DNA from: Methanobrevibacter sp.
GTDB taxonomy: Archaea > Methanobacteriota > Methanobacteria > Methanobacteriales > Methanobacteriaceae
DNA length: 64,000 bases
NCBI GenBank assembly: GCA_017652345.1
Contig: JAGCBE010000102.1
Coordinates: forward strand, 17,418 to 81,417
Direction: 5' to 3'
Of this stretch, positions 34,174 to 42,168 are shown piece by piece. A program made the position numbers and the translations under genes. The notes under the pieces are model-generated. The model was given only the letters and a program-made list of their open reading frames with translations, was not told the origin of the DNA and did no database searches. Each line of letters starts with the position of its first letter. Positions within the stretch are counted from its first letter, which is position 1.

Positions 34174-34467
34174 TTATTTTGTAGCTGCTTCCTTAGCCAA
34201 ATCAATAATTTCTTCAGCACATTGTTCAGCAGTCAATCCTTTTTCAAAACCATCTTTCATGTTTTCTTTGACTATATCTATATACAATTCCCAAGAAATA
34301 CTACTTCTAAGTTCATCAAAATCTTTATACCATTTTTGTGTTTTTATCCATTTATTCACAATCTTTTTTACTTCTAGTTTATACTGCCAAAAATCAAAAT
34401 GCTTGTTTTCAACAATATAGTCGTTATCTTCTAGAATTTGTTTTGCTTCGTCTAATTTCATATCCAT
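34174..34467 (-). CDS. EAK/NGY-leader protein
   Basis: A 97-residue protein. The leader MDMKLDEAKQILEDNDYIVE (NDY in place of NGY) is followed by a helical basic domain rich in Trp and Lys (KKIVNKWIKTQKWYKDFDEL) and a C-terminal helix EQCAEEIIDLAKEAATK. SD AGAGGTTTT. The neighbour downstream is the HNH gene. Unknown function. Confidence 0.55.
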   Translation of the reverse strand: MDMKLDEAKQILEDNDYIVENKHFDFWQYKLEVKKIVNKWIKTQKWYKDFDELRSSISWELYIDIVKENMKDGFEKGLTAEQCAEEIIDLAKEAATK

Positions 34468-34481
34468 AAAACCTCTATATA

Positions 34482-34946
34482 CTATTTATTATTTTTCCCC
34501 AAATCTAATAAGTATTTGTTCATTATAGTTCCAGGATTTTTCATTATAATATCACCATCATATTCAATGTAGTTTGGTACAGCTTTATTTAATACTCTAA
34601 CAGGATTCAATATGTTTTTCTTATTGTAGAATCTAATAGCATTTTGCAATCCTAATCCGGCACCGAAATATGAAATTATTTCTTCAGATGTATAGACTGT
34701 TCGGATATCTTCATCTCTAAAATGTGATAGCTTGTCAAATCTAATCAAAAATTCTACACGAGCATTTAATGTCAAATGGTGTAAATTCAATGCCTCAAAA
34801 CAGTTTAGATTTTTCGTGGAAGGTCCTATACAAAAGATTAAAGGAAATCTATCATAACCTGGTACAGATTCTTTTTGGTTATGATATTCAAATGTGTACC
34901 AATAGCCATTTACGATTATAGAGGTTCTTTCAAAATCAGGATTCAT
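34482..34946 (-). CDS. Conserved-looking phage protein, unknown
   Basis: A 154-residue protein. The N-terminal strand (IIVNGYWYTFEYHNQKE), the motif DRFPLIFCIGPSTKNLNCFE followed by ALNLHHLTLNARVEFLIRFD, and RFYNKKNILNPVRVLNKAVP recall a family of small conserved proteins in large myoviruses. I cannot name a function. It lies downstream of a terminator (34960-34984), and no clear late promoter was seen in the short gap. Confidence 0.5.
   Translation of the reverse strand: MNPDFERTSIIVNGYWYTFEYHNQKESVPGYDRFPLIFCIGPSTKNLNCFEALNLHHLTLNARVEFLIRFDKLSHFRDEDIRTVYTSEEIISYFGAGLGLQNAIRFYNKKNILNPVRVLNKAVPNYIEYDGDIIMKNPGTIMNKYLLDLGKNNK
34483..34490 (-). promoter_or_regulatory. Possible late promoter variant AATAAATA
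   Basis: AATAAATA-GTATATAG on the minus strand, 15 bases before ATG 34467. It overlaps the end of the upstream gene. A weak match. Confidence 0.45.
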
Positions 34947-34959
34947 AGATTATATATGA

Positions 34960-34984
34960 AAAAGGTACCTAACTGGTACCTTTT
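34960..34984 (-). terminator. Rho-independent terminator
   Basis: AAAAGGTACC/GGTACCTTTT 10-bp stem with 5-base loop. It ends the operon of leader proteins read from 38122 down to 35007. Confidence 0.8.
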
Positions 34985-35006
34985 ATTATTTGAATAAGTT
35001 TATTTA

Positions 35007-35510
35007 CTACGATAAATCTTCAATAGATACATCTAGTTTGTTCATTAGATATTTTATTAATTTAACTTTATCTTTATATTCAAAATTATCTAATTCATTT
35101 ACCGAATCAATTAAATCATTGGCTTCATTAGTTATACCAGCCTTTTTTTCATGTTCTTCAACATTTTCTATAACCCAATCATTTAATTCTTTAATGGAAA
35201 TATCAACAGTATATGTTTCTCCATCAGAATCTAGACCTGAATAAATCTCGGCAATATATTTTCCATCTTCAGATAGAACCCAATGCATATATTCATCATC
35301 TAGTTTTAATTCATAGTCATAATTAGATGTACTAAATTCAATATAATGTACTCTATATGAAGGACCATAACCACCACTTTCGCCGCTATATGATTCTATA
35401 TCATAACGTGTTATAATATCTTCAACATCAAATTTATTACTTAATTTATCCATAACTTCGCTTGACCAATCAAGATCATAAGTATCATCTGTTTCGTAAT
35501 GATAAGCCAT
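35007..35510 (-). CDS. Acidic protein, unknown
   Basis: A 167-residue Asp/Glu/Tyr/Ser-rich protein (YHYETDDTYDLDWSSEVMDK) with strand-rich middle (YRVHYIEFSTSNYDYELKLD) and a helical C-terminus ending MNKLDVSIEDLS. Last gene of the leader-protein operon, with SD AAGGAGATAAAA. It lacks the leader itself. Possibly a partner of its neighbours. Confidence 0.5.
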   Translation of the reverse strand: MAYHYETDDTYDLDWSSEVMDKLSNKFDVEDIITRYDIESYSGESGGYGPSYRVHYIEFSTSNYDYELKLDDEYMHWVLSEDGKYIAEIYSGLDSDGETYTVDISIKELNDWVIENVEEHEKKAGITNEANDLIDSVNELDNFEYKDKVKLIKYLMNKLDVSIEDLS

Positions 35511-35512
35511 TT

Positions 35513-36010
35513 TTATCTCCTTTTTATAGATTTTTTCTTCTTTTTCTTTCTGCCATAAGTTAGCAAATTTACATTACTACCTAATAGATATACTCCAATA
35601 GGTTTATGTCTTTTATGTGGTGGAGGAGGTCTATGACCTGGATATGGTTTTTGGATTTTGCCATAAGGTGCAGGTTCACCTAATCGCATCATTGGAACGG
35701 CACAACATTGCATAGAACTTGGAATGCCTTGGTCAGCTCCCAAAGGTGCTCCAACACCTTGAGTAAAATCTTCTTCTAGAAATTCCGGATGGACTCTCAA
35801 ATTAACAATTTCAAAGTCTTGTGGATAAGTAAATTTATCCAAATATGCTTCAGCTTCTTCGTATGTGTAGAATGCTGGTTTGCATTTACCACCAGGTCTT
35901 CTTCTAATACCGATAAATGGTTGAGGTTTTGGTTTTCGTTTAGCTTCAACCAAATCCTCTAGAACATAACCATTATCATTCAATATCTGTTTAGCTTCAA
36001 TTAAATCCAT
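35513..36010 (-). CDS. EAK/NGY-leader protein sharing a capsid processing motif
   Basis: A 165-residue protein. The leader MDLIEAKQILNDNGYVLEDL is followed by a basic Pro-rich stretch (~24-42), a small domain (YTYEEAEAYLDKFTYPQDFE) and EEDFTQGVGAPLGADQGIP. That last segment matches the major capsid protein's NEDFSMGVGAPLGADQGIP nearly residue for residue. The C-terminal ~60 residues are Pro/Lys/Arg-rich and end KKKKKKSIKRR. The two genes encode the shared motif with different codons, so it is preserved at protein level. Likely a capsid-associated, processed protein. Confidence 0.6.
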   Translation of the reverse strand: MDLIEAKQILNDNGYVLEDLVEAKRKPKPQPFIGIRRRPGGKCKPAFYTYEEAEAYLDKFTYPQDFEIVNLRVHPEFLEEDFTQGVGAPLGADQGIPSSMQCCAVPMMRLGEPAPYGKIQKPYPGHRPPPPHKRHKPIGVYLLGSNVNLLTYGRKKKKKKSIKRR

Positions 36011-36012
36011 AA

Positions 36013-36810
36013 TTAGTCACCGCTCCAGTTTCCGTTTGGGTGGTCTTTGTAATAACGAGCTTGGTCTGCAGCAACATCATCAAAGTAATCACTTCCTCGT
36101 TTCATTTCTTTTCTAACATATTCTTCATTATCATTCAACCACTTTTCTATTTTGTTTAGATTATCAGCAGTTAAATCATATCTTCCTTTTGACCAATTAT
36201 CACGATTCTGTGTTAGTCCATCAATATCTGATAAATCAATGAAAGTACACAAACCAGACCATTTATAGAATGTACCATTTGTCCAGTCAACATTTAATGT
36301 AATTGCTTTTTCAAATCTAGGAAACACAAGTTCGTGATTGCTAACATTACCATTTCGTTCTTCTAATTTAGCATTAGTTTCATTTTCAACAATGTCTTTG
36401 TTGTATTTTATAACTTCATCCCTTTTTCTATCATAAGTAGCTTCTAAACTTTCACCAGTATCAGCATCTATTTTTGCGTTTTTCAAAAAGTAATCAATTC
36501 TAGCTTTTGTATTTTGTAAATTGTATGTTATATTCCAAAAATCATGCATATAATTAGCAAGTTCAGCAGCATCCATATCTGCATATTTTTCCCATTTACT
36601 ATAATAAGAATTAAAGGTAGCAATAGAATTACCTAAATTTTTCCAGTTACTATCTTTTGTACCTTTTGGGAAATCATTAGCAGTAAGTTTCTTACCATTT
36701 ATGGTAACAACTGCGCTGCCACGAGGTCCATTATATTCTTTCTTGATTTCGTGGTCTTCCAATATATAGCCATTTTGATTTAGATATTCTTTAGCTTCTT
36801 TGAATAACAT
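36013..36810 (-). CDS. EAK/NGY-leader protein
   Basis: A 265-residue protein starting at ATG 36810 (SD GGAGAATAAA). The leader is MLFKEAKEYLNQNGYILEDH. Residues ~60-150 are helical with repeated Trp/Tyr, and ~195-225 are strand-rich (FPRFEKAITLNVDWTNGTFY). It ends RYYKDHPNGNWSGD. Transcribed in the tight five-gene leader-protein cluster (2-bp gaps). No recognised family. Confidence 0.55.
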   Translation of the reverse strand: MLFKEAKEYLNQNGYILEDHEIKKEYNGPRGSAVVTINGKKLTANDFPKGTKDSNWKNLGNSIATFNSYYSKWEKYADMDAAELANYMHDFWNITYNLQNTKARIDYFLKNAKIDADTGESLEATYDRKRDEVIKYNKDIVENETNAKLEERNGNVSNHELVFPRFEKAITLNVDWTNGTFYKWSGLCTFIDLSDIDGLTQNRDNWSKGRYDLTADNLNKIEKWLNDNEEYVRKEMKRGSDYFDDVAADQARYYKDHPNGNWSGD

Positions 36811-36811
36811 T

Positions 36812-37036
36812 TTATTCTCCTTGGAAATAATACTGTAAATGAGAATAAATGGCCGACCAAGCATCGGATTCATCTTCAAATTGTTCAGGGAAAGCATTAG
36901 CAAAATATTCAGCCAATTCTTCCATTTTTGCATTTATGAATTTATCAAATTCTTGATATTTTTGCTTAATGGAAAAATCTTCAACAAGGGTATAACCACT
37001 TTCATTTAAAATTTGTCTAGCTTCATCCAATCTCAT
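36812..37036 (-). CDS. EAK/NGY-leader protein, short
   Basis: A 74-residue protein consisting of the leader MRLDEARQILNESGYTLVED and one helical domain (KFINAKMEELAEYFANAFPE) ending YYFQGE. Its 2-bp spacing to both neighbours shows operon membership. Confidence 0.55.
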   Translation of the reverse strand: MRLDEARQILNESGYTLVEDFSIKQKYQEFDKFINAKMEELAEYFANAFPEQFEDESDAWSAIYSHLQYYFQGE

Positions 37037-37038
37037 AA

Positions 37039-37326
37039 TTAACTCTTCTTAATATCGTTGATTAAATCGTTTTTCAATTTGGTATTGAATTTCTTTACCA
37101 TATTCATTAAAAATCTAGTTTCATCAGCAACATATGATTCCATATCTTCCAATGAAGTAGATTTAAGACCTTCCTTAGTAGATTTCAATGCATATTGAAA
37201 ATCATCTATAAATTCGTGGTACTTTTCAAGTTTCTCTATGAAATCCTTTTTACGCTGAAGTTCAGCACTAATATCCAAACCATAGCCATTTTCATTTAAA
37301 ATTTCTTTTGCTTCATCAAATTTCAT
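37039..37326 (-). CDS. EAK/NGY-leader protein, short
   Basis: A 95-residue protein starting at ATG 37326 (TTAGGTGCTTAAT upstream). The leader MKFDEAKEILNENGYGLDIS is followed by a single long helical bundle (EKYHEFIDDFQYALKSTKEG). It overlaps the preceding stop region. Unknown. Confidence 0.55.
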   Translation of the reverse strand: MKFDEAKEILNENGYGLDISAELQRKKDFIEKLEKYHEFIDDFQYALKSTKEGLKSTSLEDMESYVADETRFLMNMVKKFNTKLKNDLINDIKKS

Positions 37327-37327
37327 A

Positions 37328-38122
37328 TTAAGCACCTAATGCTCTAGCGAAATCATTTACAAGATTTTTTGCAGCTTCACTATTGAATGTTTCAGCTTCC
37401 AAATCATAGAATTTGTATTTTTTGGCAAGATTGTTGAGTGTAGTATTAAATCCTTTATAATGGTCTCTATCAAATCCATTATTAGGGAATACTCTAAATT
37501 CTACAGAACCATCATATTCAACTTGATAACTTACTTCGCAGTTTCTACGAATCTTTGTCTGTACAATGTCAGCTAATTTATCGCAAAGATTTTCCATTTT
37601 GGTTCTAATCATTTTTCGGCTAGTTTTAATTCCTTTAAGATTATTGACTTGTCTATCAATTTCATTATAAGCGAATCTATCTCGTCTATGACAATATTTC
37701 TTAAATTCTTCATTCAATTCTTCAGATTCTTTAACCTTTCTAGAAATGTAAGAGAAATAATAATTTAATTTACAAACAGAACGACCGACAATAAAATCGT
37801 CTGATGAAATTACACCTTCAGTAGCTTCATTAACGAAATCAATAAAAGCTTCCAATTCATTTTTATTCTTAAATCTAATTTCGGTTCCTCTATCATTTAC
37901 AGAAAGATTATATTTATCTCTAACATAATCTAAAAAGAAATTATCAAAAAAGTATCTACCAGGACTATTATATTCTTCTTCATGTGTATCATAGTCATAT
38001 TTAAGTCTACTATTAACATTCTTATAGGTATCACCTTTACTGTTGAAGTTTACAACATCATCAATGTCTTCGAGAATATAGCCATTTTCATTCAAATATT
38101 CTTTAGCTTCTATTAAATTCAT
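37328..38122 (-). CDS. EAK/NGY-leader protein, first of cluster
   Basis: A 264-residue protein. The leader is MNLIEAKEYLNENGYILEDI. The body is basic/helical with strand-rich parts (KIRRNCEVSYQVEYDGSVEF). SD TTGAGGTTCTA. Two abutting late promoters at 38147-38162 drive the whole leader-protein cluster (38122 down to 35007). Unknown function. Confidence 0.55.
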   Translation of the reverse strand: MNLIEAKEYLNENGYILEDIDDVVNFNSKGDTYKNVNSRLKYDYDTHEEEYNSPGRYFFDNFFLDYVRDKYNLSVNDRGTEIRFKNKNELEAFIDFVNEATEGVISSDDFIVGRSVCKLNYYFSYISRKVKESEELNEEFKKYCHRRDRFAYNEIDRQVNNLKGIKTSRKMIRTKMENLCDKLADIVQTKIRRNCEVSYQVEYDGSVEFRVFPNNGFDRDHYKGFNTTLNNLAKKYKFYDLEAETFNSEAAKNLVNDFARALGA

Positions 38123-38146
38123 TAGAACCTCAAATCGTTATTAATA

Positions 38147-38162
38147 TATTTATATATTTATA
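38147..38162 (-). promoter_or_regulatory. Tandem abutting late promoters
   Basis: Two TATAAATA copies lie head to tail on the minus strand (TATAAATATATAAATA), upstream of the leader-protein cluster. The doubling may strengthen transcription. Confidence 0.7.
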
Positions 38163-38181
38163 AAGAAGTGCCAAGAAAAAT

Positions 38182-38198
38182 CCAATGCTTTAGCATGG
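38182..38198 (+). repeat. Left-end hairpin of tnpB element
   Basis: CCAATGCTTTAGCATGG imperfect hairpin. It shares the TGCTTTAGCA core with the right-end hairpin. Confidence 0.6.
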
Positions 38199-38243
38199 TG
38201 ATATGAATTAGCACAAAAATACAAAAAAACAAAATGAAACTTA

Positions 38244-38251
38244 TATAAATA
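38244..38251 (+). promoter_or_regulatory. Late promoter TATAAATA driving tnpB
   Basis: A perfect TATAAATA on the plus strand, 107 bases before tnpB. Transcription would begin around 38257, just upstream of the pseudoknot leader. Confidence 0.6.
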
Positions 38252-38268
38252 TAATATAGATTATTGGA

Positions 38269-38350
38269 AATTGCGGTTCTAATAATAGGAAATAAGAATT
38301 TTAAAAGCTAGCAATAGCTTCATCCTATCGTACCGCAATTACGATAGGAT
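38269..38350 (+). promoter_or_regulatory. Pseudoknot/terminator leader of tnpB
   Basis: Three perfect pairings exist. ATCCTATCGT (38322-38331) pairs with ACGATAGGAT (38341-38350), followed by TTTT, i.e. a terminator eight bases before ATG. Its 9-base loop ACCGCAATT (38332-38340) pairs exactly with AATTGCGGT (38269-38277). AAGCTA-GCAA-TAGCTT is a hairpin with a GNRA loop at 38305-38320. The terminator and loop pairing form an H-type pseudoknot, which could switch read-through into tnpB. Confidence 0.6.
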
Positions 38351-38358
38351 TTTTAATT

Positions 38359-39639
38359 ATGAAGAAAGGACTAGAAGTAAGATTATATCCGAGCAAGGAA
38401 CAAAGAGGTCTAATAGACAGAACTTTGGGTTGTTCTCGTTTTGTGTATAATCATGTTCTAGGCATGAAGAAAGAACTATGGGAAGACTATAAATTATCTT
38501 TCAATCCGAATCTTAAATCTTTTAAGGAAGAATGGAAATTTTTAACTAAAGTTCCATCACAAGCACTAGCAAATTCATACATGGATTGTATGACTGCTTT
38601 TAACAATTTCTTCAATTCTTTGAAAGGTAAGTCTAAGACTGAACAGAAATTTCCAAAATTTCATAAGAAAGGACAGAAAGATTCTTTTAGAATTGCTGCA
38701 ACAAAGACTTCTAAAGGTTATGATATTAGAATTGAAAATAAAAAACATATTAAAGTTCCAAAATTAGGTCTAATTAAATTCAGGAACTATAATGTAACAG
38801 ATTGGTCTAAAATACACATTTATAACATAACAATTAAGAAAACTACTACTAACAAATATTTTGCTAGTCTTTGTTGTGAATTACTAGAACCTGAATATGT
38901 AGAACCTAAGTTTGATGTTTGCGGATTTGACCTTGGAATTAAAGACTTTGCTATCTTTGACTCTGGCGAAGTTATAGAAAATCCTAAGTATTATAGAAAA
39001 ACTGAATATAAAATAAAGAAAACACAAAGAGTTTTAAGTAAATGCAAAAAGTTTAGTAAGAACTACAAAAAAGTCCAGTTGAAACTTGCTAAACTTCACG
39101 AAAAAATTAAAAATCAAAGAAAAGACTTTCAACATAAAATAAGTAGACAGATAGTTAATGAAAACCAAATTATCGTATCTGAAAACTTGAATGTTAAAGG
39201 TATGTTGAAGAACCATAAGTTGGCTAAAAGTATTCAAGATGCTTCATTTGGAAGTTTCTTCAATATGATAGCATACAAAGCAAACGAACAACATAGGCAA
39301 TATGTAAAGATAGGAACATTCTATCCTTCTAGCAAGTTATGTCACTGTTGCGGATTCAAATATAAAGGTCTAAAACTAGAAGAACGTTTCTGGACTTGCC
39401 CTGAATGTGGAACTTATTTAGATAGAGATGAAAATGCTGCCATTAACATCCTTAATGAAGGTCTTAGAATTTTAAGTAGAAATACCAATGGAAGGTCGGA
39501 AAGAGATGAATCTCTTAAGCCTGTTGATACTGGTTTGGTTACAAACCTTGAGCAGGAACCAGTCATAACTTGTAGCAAGACTACAAGTCACGCTGGAAAG
39601 TCCTCTGCTTTAGCAGAGGGACATCTTCATAATTTTTAG
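38359..39639 (+). CDS. tnpB: TnpB RNA-guided nuclease (IS605 family)
   Basis: A 426-residue TnpB. The N-terminus MKKGLEVRLYPSKEQRGLID is the usual opening. The RuvC-I motif is CGFDLGIKDFAIF (Asp ~191) and RuvC-II is IIVSENLNVKGM (Glu ~275). The zinc finger pairs are LCHCCGFKYKG and WTCPECGTYL, and RuvC-III is YLDRDENAAINIL (Asp ~355/357). All catalytic residues are present, so the enzyme looks active. The C-terminal codons and right end (39540-39640) probably double as the guide-RNA scaffold, as known for TnpB elements. Reading frame intact; stop TAG overlaps the end of the opposing gene by 4 bp. Confidence 0.9.
   Translation: MKKGLEVRLYPSKEQRGLIDRTLGCSRFVYNHVLGMKKELWEDYKLSFNPNLKSFKEEWKFLTKVPSQALANSYMDCMTAFNNFFNSLKGKSKTEQKFPKFHKKGQKDSFRIAATKTSKGYDIRIENKKHIKVPKLGLIKFRNYNVTDWSKIHIYNITIKKTTTNKYFASLCCELLEPEYVEPKFDVCGFDLGIKDFAIFDSGEVIENPKYYRKTEYKIKKTQRVLSKCKKFSKNYKKVQLKLAKLHEKIKNQRKDFQHKISRQIVNENQIIVSENLNVKGMLKNHKLAKSIQDASFGSFFNMIAYKANEQHRQYVKIGTFYPSSKLCHCCGFKYKGLKLEERFWTCPECGTYLDRDENAAINILNEGLRILSRNTNGRSERDESLKPVDTGLVTNLEQEPVITCSKTTSHAGKSSALAEGHLHNF
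39602..39619 (+). repeat. Right-end hairpin of tnpB element
   Basis: CCTCTGC-TTTA-GCAGAGG 7-bp perfect hairpin inside the end of tnpB. Expected 3' stem of the guide-RNA scaffold. Confidence 0.65.
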
Positions 39640-39863
39640 AAACTATCGTAGAGTCTCCAAGAACTTTTATAAAATTCTCTCTTGTTCATTTTAAATTCTT
39701 TACCTTCACAAGTAAAGAATACATCAGTACTGGTATAATCTGTCACATAGACTTTGGAGGGACAACATTTTTTGATTTCATTTACTTGTGTCATGTAGTA
39801 AGTATTTCTTTCTAAATGAAATCCATACAAATTTTCTAAACCGGTACAATTAGGACAAGCCAT
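39636..39863 (-). CDS. Small Cys-rich protein, possibly trimmed by the insertion
   Basis: A 75-residue protein with CPNCTGLENLYGFHLE at the N-terminus and CCPSKVYVTDYTSTDVFFTC in the middle, suggesting one zinc site. Its stop lies 4 bp inside the tnpB stop, at the right boundary of the mobile element. Its C-terminus (SSWRLYDSF) may therefore be altered by the insertion. No recognised family. Confidence 0.5.
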   Translation of the reverse strand: MACPNCTGLENLYGFHLERNTYYMTQVNEIKKCCPSKVYVTDYTSTDVFFTCEGKEFKMNKREFYKSSWRLYDSF

Positions 39864-39872
39864 AATAACTCC

Positions 39873-40430
39873 TTAATGTTGTAAAATCTTGTACAATTCA
39901 TCGTTGATTTTTCTTACAGCATACTGTCTAGATAATGTTTCATAGTTACCAAAATAATTCTGTGCTCTAACATCGTTCATAACACCTTTAATCCAGCTAA
40001 TACTGCTAAGATATTGTATTCTAGGTGCTAACCATTGTCTTAACTTATAGAACAATAAATCCAAATTACTAATACTCTGATGTTCAGCTTCGGTCTTTGG
40101 TTTACGAATCAATTTACCACTTTTGTCAATTAGACCAAGTCTGAATGCTTTAGTCTGGGTTGGTAAAGTCGTTAGACCTTTCAAAATAATAAACACTATG
40201 GCATTGTCTACACTTCTGTTATGAGTGGATAAATTTATCTTCTTGTTAGCGTGTTCCATATCCAATAATGTTTGACTTGATTCTGACAAGATATTATTGG
40301 ATTCCATATAAGCAGCCAACATTTCAGCATTATTCACCAATCTATGTAAACCTTTTTGGGAATTTGTATCAGACAAACTCTCTTCAAGTCTTTTCCATAG
40401 TTTTTTCACATTTTCAACTTCAACTTCCAT
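39873..40430 (-). CDS. Conserved-looking T4-like phage protein, unknown
   Basis: A 185-residue helical protein. Distinctive segment NRSVDNAIVFIILKGLTTLP then TKAFRLGLIDKSGKLIRKPK resembles a conserved unnamed family in large myoviruses. Its start follows AATAAATA-GTATAT-ATG, the same leaderless layout as 1674. No function assigned. Confidence 0.5.
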   Translation of the reverse strand: MEVEVENVKKLWKRLEESLSDTNSQKGLHRLVNNAEMLAAYMESNNILSESSQTLLDMEHANKKINLSTHNRSVDNAIVFIILKGLTTLPTQTKAFRLGLIDKSGKLIRKPKTEAEHQSISNLDLLFYKLRQWLAPRIQYLSSISWIKGVMNDVRAQNYFGNYETLSRQYAVRKINDELYKILQH

Positions 40431-40436
40431 ATATAC

Positions 40437-40444
40437 TATTTATT
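40437..40444 (-). promoter_or_regulatory. Late promoter variant AATAAATA, leaderless type
   Basis: AATAAATA-GTATAT-ATG on the minus strand, matching the plus-strand arrangement at 1660-1674. Confidence 0.55.
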
Positions 40445-40447
40445 AAA

Positions 40448-40469
40448 AAAGGACCTTTACAGGTCCTTT
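40448..40469 (-). terminator. Rho-independent terminator
   Basis: AAAGGACCT/AGGTCCTTT stem with TTTTTT on the minus strand. It ends the operon from 42161 down to 40513. Confidence 0.8.
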
Positions 40470-40512
40470 CATTCATTTAGTCAAAATTATAGTGTCAATT
40501 CGTTCATCTTCT

Positions 40513-40698
40513 TTACCGTTCACGAACTTTTTCCGGTACCCATTGCATTAGTTTATTATCCACTTCCGAGAAATCCGGTTTTTGTTCAAATGGACGCCAC
40601 TGGTCTTCACGAACTATTTGATTTGCTACATCGGGGAAATCTTGACATATTTCATCCCAGGATAATCTTCTATTGCTTTTGTATTTGGGTAATTCCAT
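40513..40698 (-). CDS. Small protein, unknown
   Basis: A 61-residue protein (RRLSWDEICQDFPDVANQIV; ends VPEKVRER). It lies 1 bp after the IF-1-like gene and before a terminator, so it is co-expressed with it. Asp/Trp/Pro-rich with two short helices. Not recognised. Confidence 0.5.
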   Translation of the reverse strand: MELPKYKSNRRLSWDEICQDFPDVANQIVREDQWRPFEQKPDFSEVDNKLMQWVPEKVRER

Positions 40699-40699
40699 A

Positions 40700-40966
40700 T
40701 TATACCTTCGTGTCTTTTAGACGATAAATGATTCTACCTTTAGTTAAGTCATAGATTGATAGACCTGCTTGCACACGGTCACCTAGTAGAATACGAATAT
40801 TGTTCTTTCTGATTTTGCCACATACAGTACATTTCACAACATTTCCATTGTCAAGTTCCACATTGAACATAGCATTTGGGAACGCTTCAATGACTGTTCC
40901 CTCAACTATGATTTCTGATGGATTAGTTTTTTCTATTTTGTCGCATTTAGCCTTAGTTTTCTTCAT
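40700..40966 (-). CDS. infA: Translation initiation factor IF-1 homologue
   Basis: An 88-residue S1/OB-fold protein. After ~16 extra residues the sequence follows bacterial IF-1 closely: [20 protein letters not shown], then [16 protein letters not shown], then [15 protein letters not shown]. These match E. coli IF-1 segments GTVLETLPNTMFRVELENG, KMRKNYIRILTGD and PYDLSKGRIVFR. The three-Cys-containing loop KCTVCGK replaces the host AHISGK. It would bind the ribosomal A site and could bias initiation toward phage mRNAs. It overlaps the proline-rich gene upstream by 14 bp. Confidence 0.88.
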   Translation of the reverse strand: MKKTKAKCDKIEKTNPSEIIVEGTVIEAFPNAMFNVELDNGNVVKCTVCGKIRKNNIRILLGDRVQAGLSIYDLTKGRIIYRLKDTKV

Positions 40967-42161
40967 TAGTTTTATTTTCCTCTACAGTTTTTGGTTTTCT
41001 TTTACGCTTTTTTGGTTGTTCTACAGGTGGTTCTTCAATAACAGGTTCAGCTTCTTGCAATTCGTCAATGGATGGTGGTGGTGCAGGCAATGAACTTGTA
41101 CCTTGTGGTTCATGTACCAATTCTTGTGAAGGTTGTGCTTCCAAGATTGCTTCCACTGTATTCCACATTTCATCATCAGATACAGCATCTTCGTGCTTTT
41201 CTTCTTCTGGTGTGAAATCAACATTGTAAGCTGCCCTAATCAAATCTTCTTCATCATCACCGGTAGATTCTTCAACCTTTGGTTCTGGTTTTGGTAATTC
41301 TACAGGTTTCAAGAATGATGGTTTTGGACTTAATTTAACCGGTTTTGGTGGTGGAGGTGGAGGTACAACTTCTTGTACTTCTTCAACCACTTCTTCAACT
41401 GGTTCAGGTTCAACTATTTGTTCTTCCTCTACGATTGGTTCTTCATAGATTGGTTCTTCATAAACCGGTTCAGGTTCAGGAAGAGTTGGTACAGGAGGTA
41501 CATCTTCCAATGGTAAAGGACGATATTTCTTTACTGGTTTTTTAACAGGTGCTCTTCTCATTTCTCTTAACGGTTTCTTTAATGGTTTTGGTTCTGGGTA
41601 TTGAAGTTCTTCAATCGTATCAAGAATCTTTTCATCCAATTTTTCCAAACCTTGAATACCAAAACGATAAAACACAGTATCAACCTTACGCTTAATGGCT
41701 TCGGTCAATGAATTAGCAGTACCTTCAATGGTGTTTTCTCTTAATTGTTTTTGAGAAACAGCCAATGGTCTTCTAAATTCAGCATCTGGCATTGCATAAC
41801 CAGGTCTATGCTGTGGTTTTGGTTTTCTAGGTGGAACTCTTTGTGCAGTAGGATGAGGAACTGGTCTTTGTGGACGATGTTGAGTAATACGAGGTGCTTG
41901 ACGAACCGGAACTACAGGTTGGTCATAGTAGTCTGGTTCTTCTTCAGGTTCCTCAATGTATTCGTCTTCTTCGTCTTCATCATAGTCTGGTTCTTCGGGT
42001 TCTTCGTATTCTTCTACGATTGGTTGTGGAACACGCTTCACTACCTTACGAACAGGTTCCTGATATTCTTCTTCAAGTTCTTCAATTGGTTCTTCAACCT
42101 TTTGAACTTGTTTACGCTGCGGGTTAATAAAATCACGAAAATTCATATTATAATAATCCAT
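40953..42161 (-). CDS. Proline/glutamate-rich disordered protein, head-targeted candidate
   Basis: A 402-residue, low-complexity protein with Pro-Glu-Pro repeats ([40 protein letters not shown]) and basic Pro-Arg stretches. There is one helical island (~150-185, [20 protein letters not shown]). The N-terminus contains [13 protein letters not shown] at its second methionine, like capsid-targeting leaders. The C-terminus has a KKRKRKPKT cluster resembling a nucleic-acid-binding tail. Late promoter at 42169 with only 7 bases to ATG. Structural or linker role inferred. Confidence 0.5.
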   Translation of the reverse strand: MDYYNMNFRDFINPQRKQVQKVEEPIEELEEEYQEPVRKVVKRVPQPIVEEYEEPEEPDYDEDEEDEYIEEPEEEPDYYDQPVVPVRQAPRITQHRPQRPVPHPTAQRVPPRKPKPQHRPGYAMPDAEFRRPLAVSQKQLRENTIEGTANSLTEAIKRKVDTVFYRFGIQGLEKLDEKILDTIEELQYPEPKPLKKPLREMRRAPVKKPVKKYRPLPLEDVPPVPTLPEPEPVYEEPIYEEPIVEEEQIVEPEPVEEVVEEVQEVVPPPPPPKPVKLSPKPSFLKPVELPKPEPKVEESTGDDEEDLIRAAYNVDFTPEEEKHEDAVSDDEMWNTVEAILEAQPSQELVHEPQGTSSLPAPPPSIDELQEAEPVIEEPPVEQPKKRKRKPKTVEENKTNEEN

Positions 42162-42168
42162 AATGTTT

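Larger units (their letters stand above)
38170..39640 (+). mobile_element. IS200/IS605-type element carrying tnpB only
   Basis: A plus-strand insertion between minus-strand late genes. Its ends carry matching hairpins with the same core TGCTTTAGCA: left 38182-38198 and right 39602-39619. This is as expected for subterminal hairpins of IS605-family ends. It encodes an intact TnpB and no TnpA, so it would depend on a transposase in trans or be domesticated. Exact ends cannot be fixed by eye. Confidence 0.7.
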
